A stretch of 41,698 nt of DNA from an uncultured Lachnospiraceae bacterium (GTDB taxonomy: Bacteria; Bacillota; Clostridia; Lachnospirales; Lachnospiraceae), in assembly GCA_910578795.1 (NCBI GenBank), contig CAJTSD010000032.1, positions 1 to 41,698 on the forward strand, given 5' to 3'. Below the pieces are notes generated by a model. The model was not told the DNA's origin and made no database searches. It saw nothing but the letters and a program-made list of their open reading frames with translations. This document shows positions 41,577-41,698 of the stretch, piece by piece; the first letter of the stretch is position 1, and the number at the start of each line of letters is the position of its first letter. A program made the position numbers and the translations under genes.

Positions 41577-41698
41577 GGAAAATGTGGGAAAGGCACGCTA
41601 AAAAGCACATTTGGAAGATGCGCTGTCAGTCAGGAGAAATAAGCTAGTGTACTGACTCGTTCATATTCAGGCAAACCTCCTTGCCTATTTTTCTGATA

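Noticed and set aside
41630..41698. Partial gene entering from the right edge on the minus strand
   Set aside because: Two frames stay open for under 25 codons and neither shows a recognisable ending, so no call is made.

Overview
The window looks like chromosomal DNA of an anaerobic clostridial Firmicute, most likely a Lachnospiraceae-type gut bacterium. The grounds are a ptb-buk butyrate-energy pair beside a fermentative D-lactate dehydrogenase, a class II type GalT with an intracellular GH53 galactanase, a Csp-like subtilase, a pseudouridine-degrading pair and a peptide quorum-sensing locus. Genes are tightly packed with strong GGAGG-type ribosome binding sites and sigma-A-like promoters. 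I found no tRNA, rRNA, CRISPR array, insertion sequence or phage gene. The taxon is inferred from gene content only.

Layout. (1) 1-5.8 kb: a divergent acyltransferase, then a secreted SGNH hydrolase, a large polytopic membrane protein and a B12-binding radical SAM enzyme, a plausible envelope glycan or lipid modification set. (2) 5.8-8.1 kb: a small overlapping ORF with a Uma2 nuclease-fold gene, a sugar O-acetyltransferase and an isolated, truncated flagellin-like gene. (3) 8.1-12.3 kb: buk and ptb diverge from D-lactate dehydrogenase and a TIGR01212-type radical SAM gene; the intergenic region carries a Rex-like palindrome and a 21-bp-phased direct repeat. (4) 12.4-17.1 kb: subtilase, KDG kinase, a lipoprotein and a signal peptidase II homologue. 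(5) 17.1-22.1 kb: a variant carbamate kinase diverging from HTH-PsuK and PsuG, then HtrA. (6) 22.4-29.0 kb: a nucleotidase-like HAD, GH53 galactanase, GalT and AraC regulator, then a large unrecognised, possibly DUF3863/3864-type protein overlapping a small zinc-ribbon gene. (7) 29.1-34.3 kb: ArgC, an rRNA m5C methyltransferase and two MATE transporters.

(8) 34.4-38.1 kb is the most striking region: a complete agr-like cell-to-cell signalling locus. A LytTR response regulator and GHKL sensor kinase converge on an AgrB protease and a 48-residue AgrD precursor with the predicted peptide core NGPCTFFF. Two XRE-type regulators flank it. Between agrB and the divergent XRE gene are two outward-facing promoters and a 9-bp direct repeat spaced 12 bp, the geometry of a LytTR operator.

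(9) 38.1-40.4 kb holds a conserved but experimentally obscure pair, a radical SAM protein with a C-terminal helix-hairpin-helix and its TIGR03915-like partner, thought to act in DNA modification or repair. A degenerate SOS-box-like palindrome lies at the predicted transcription start. (10) The window ends with a LacI-family regulator whose leader contains five tandem 13/14-bp repeats.
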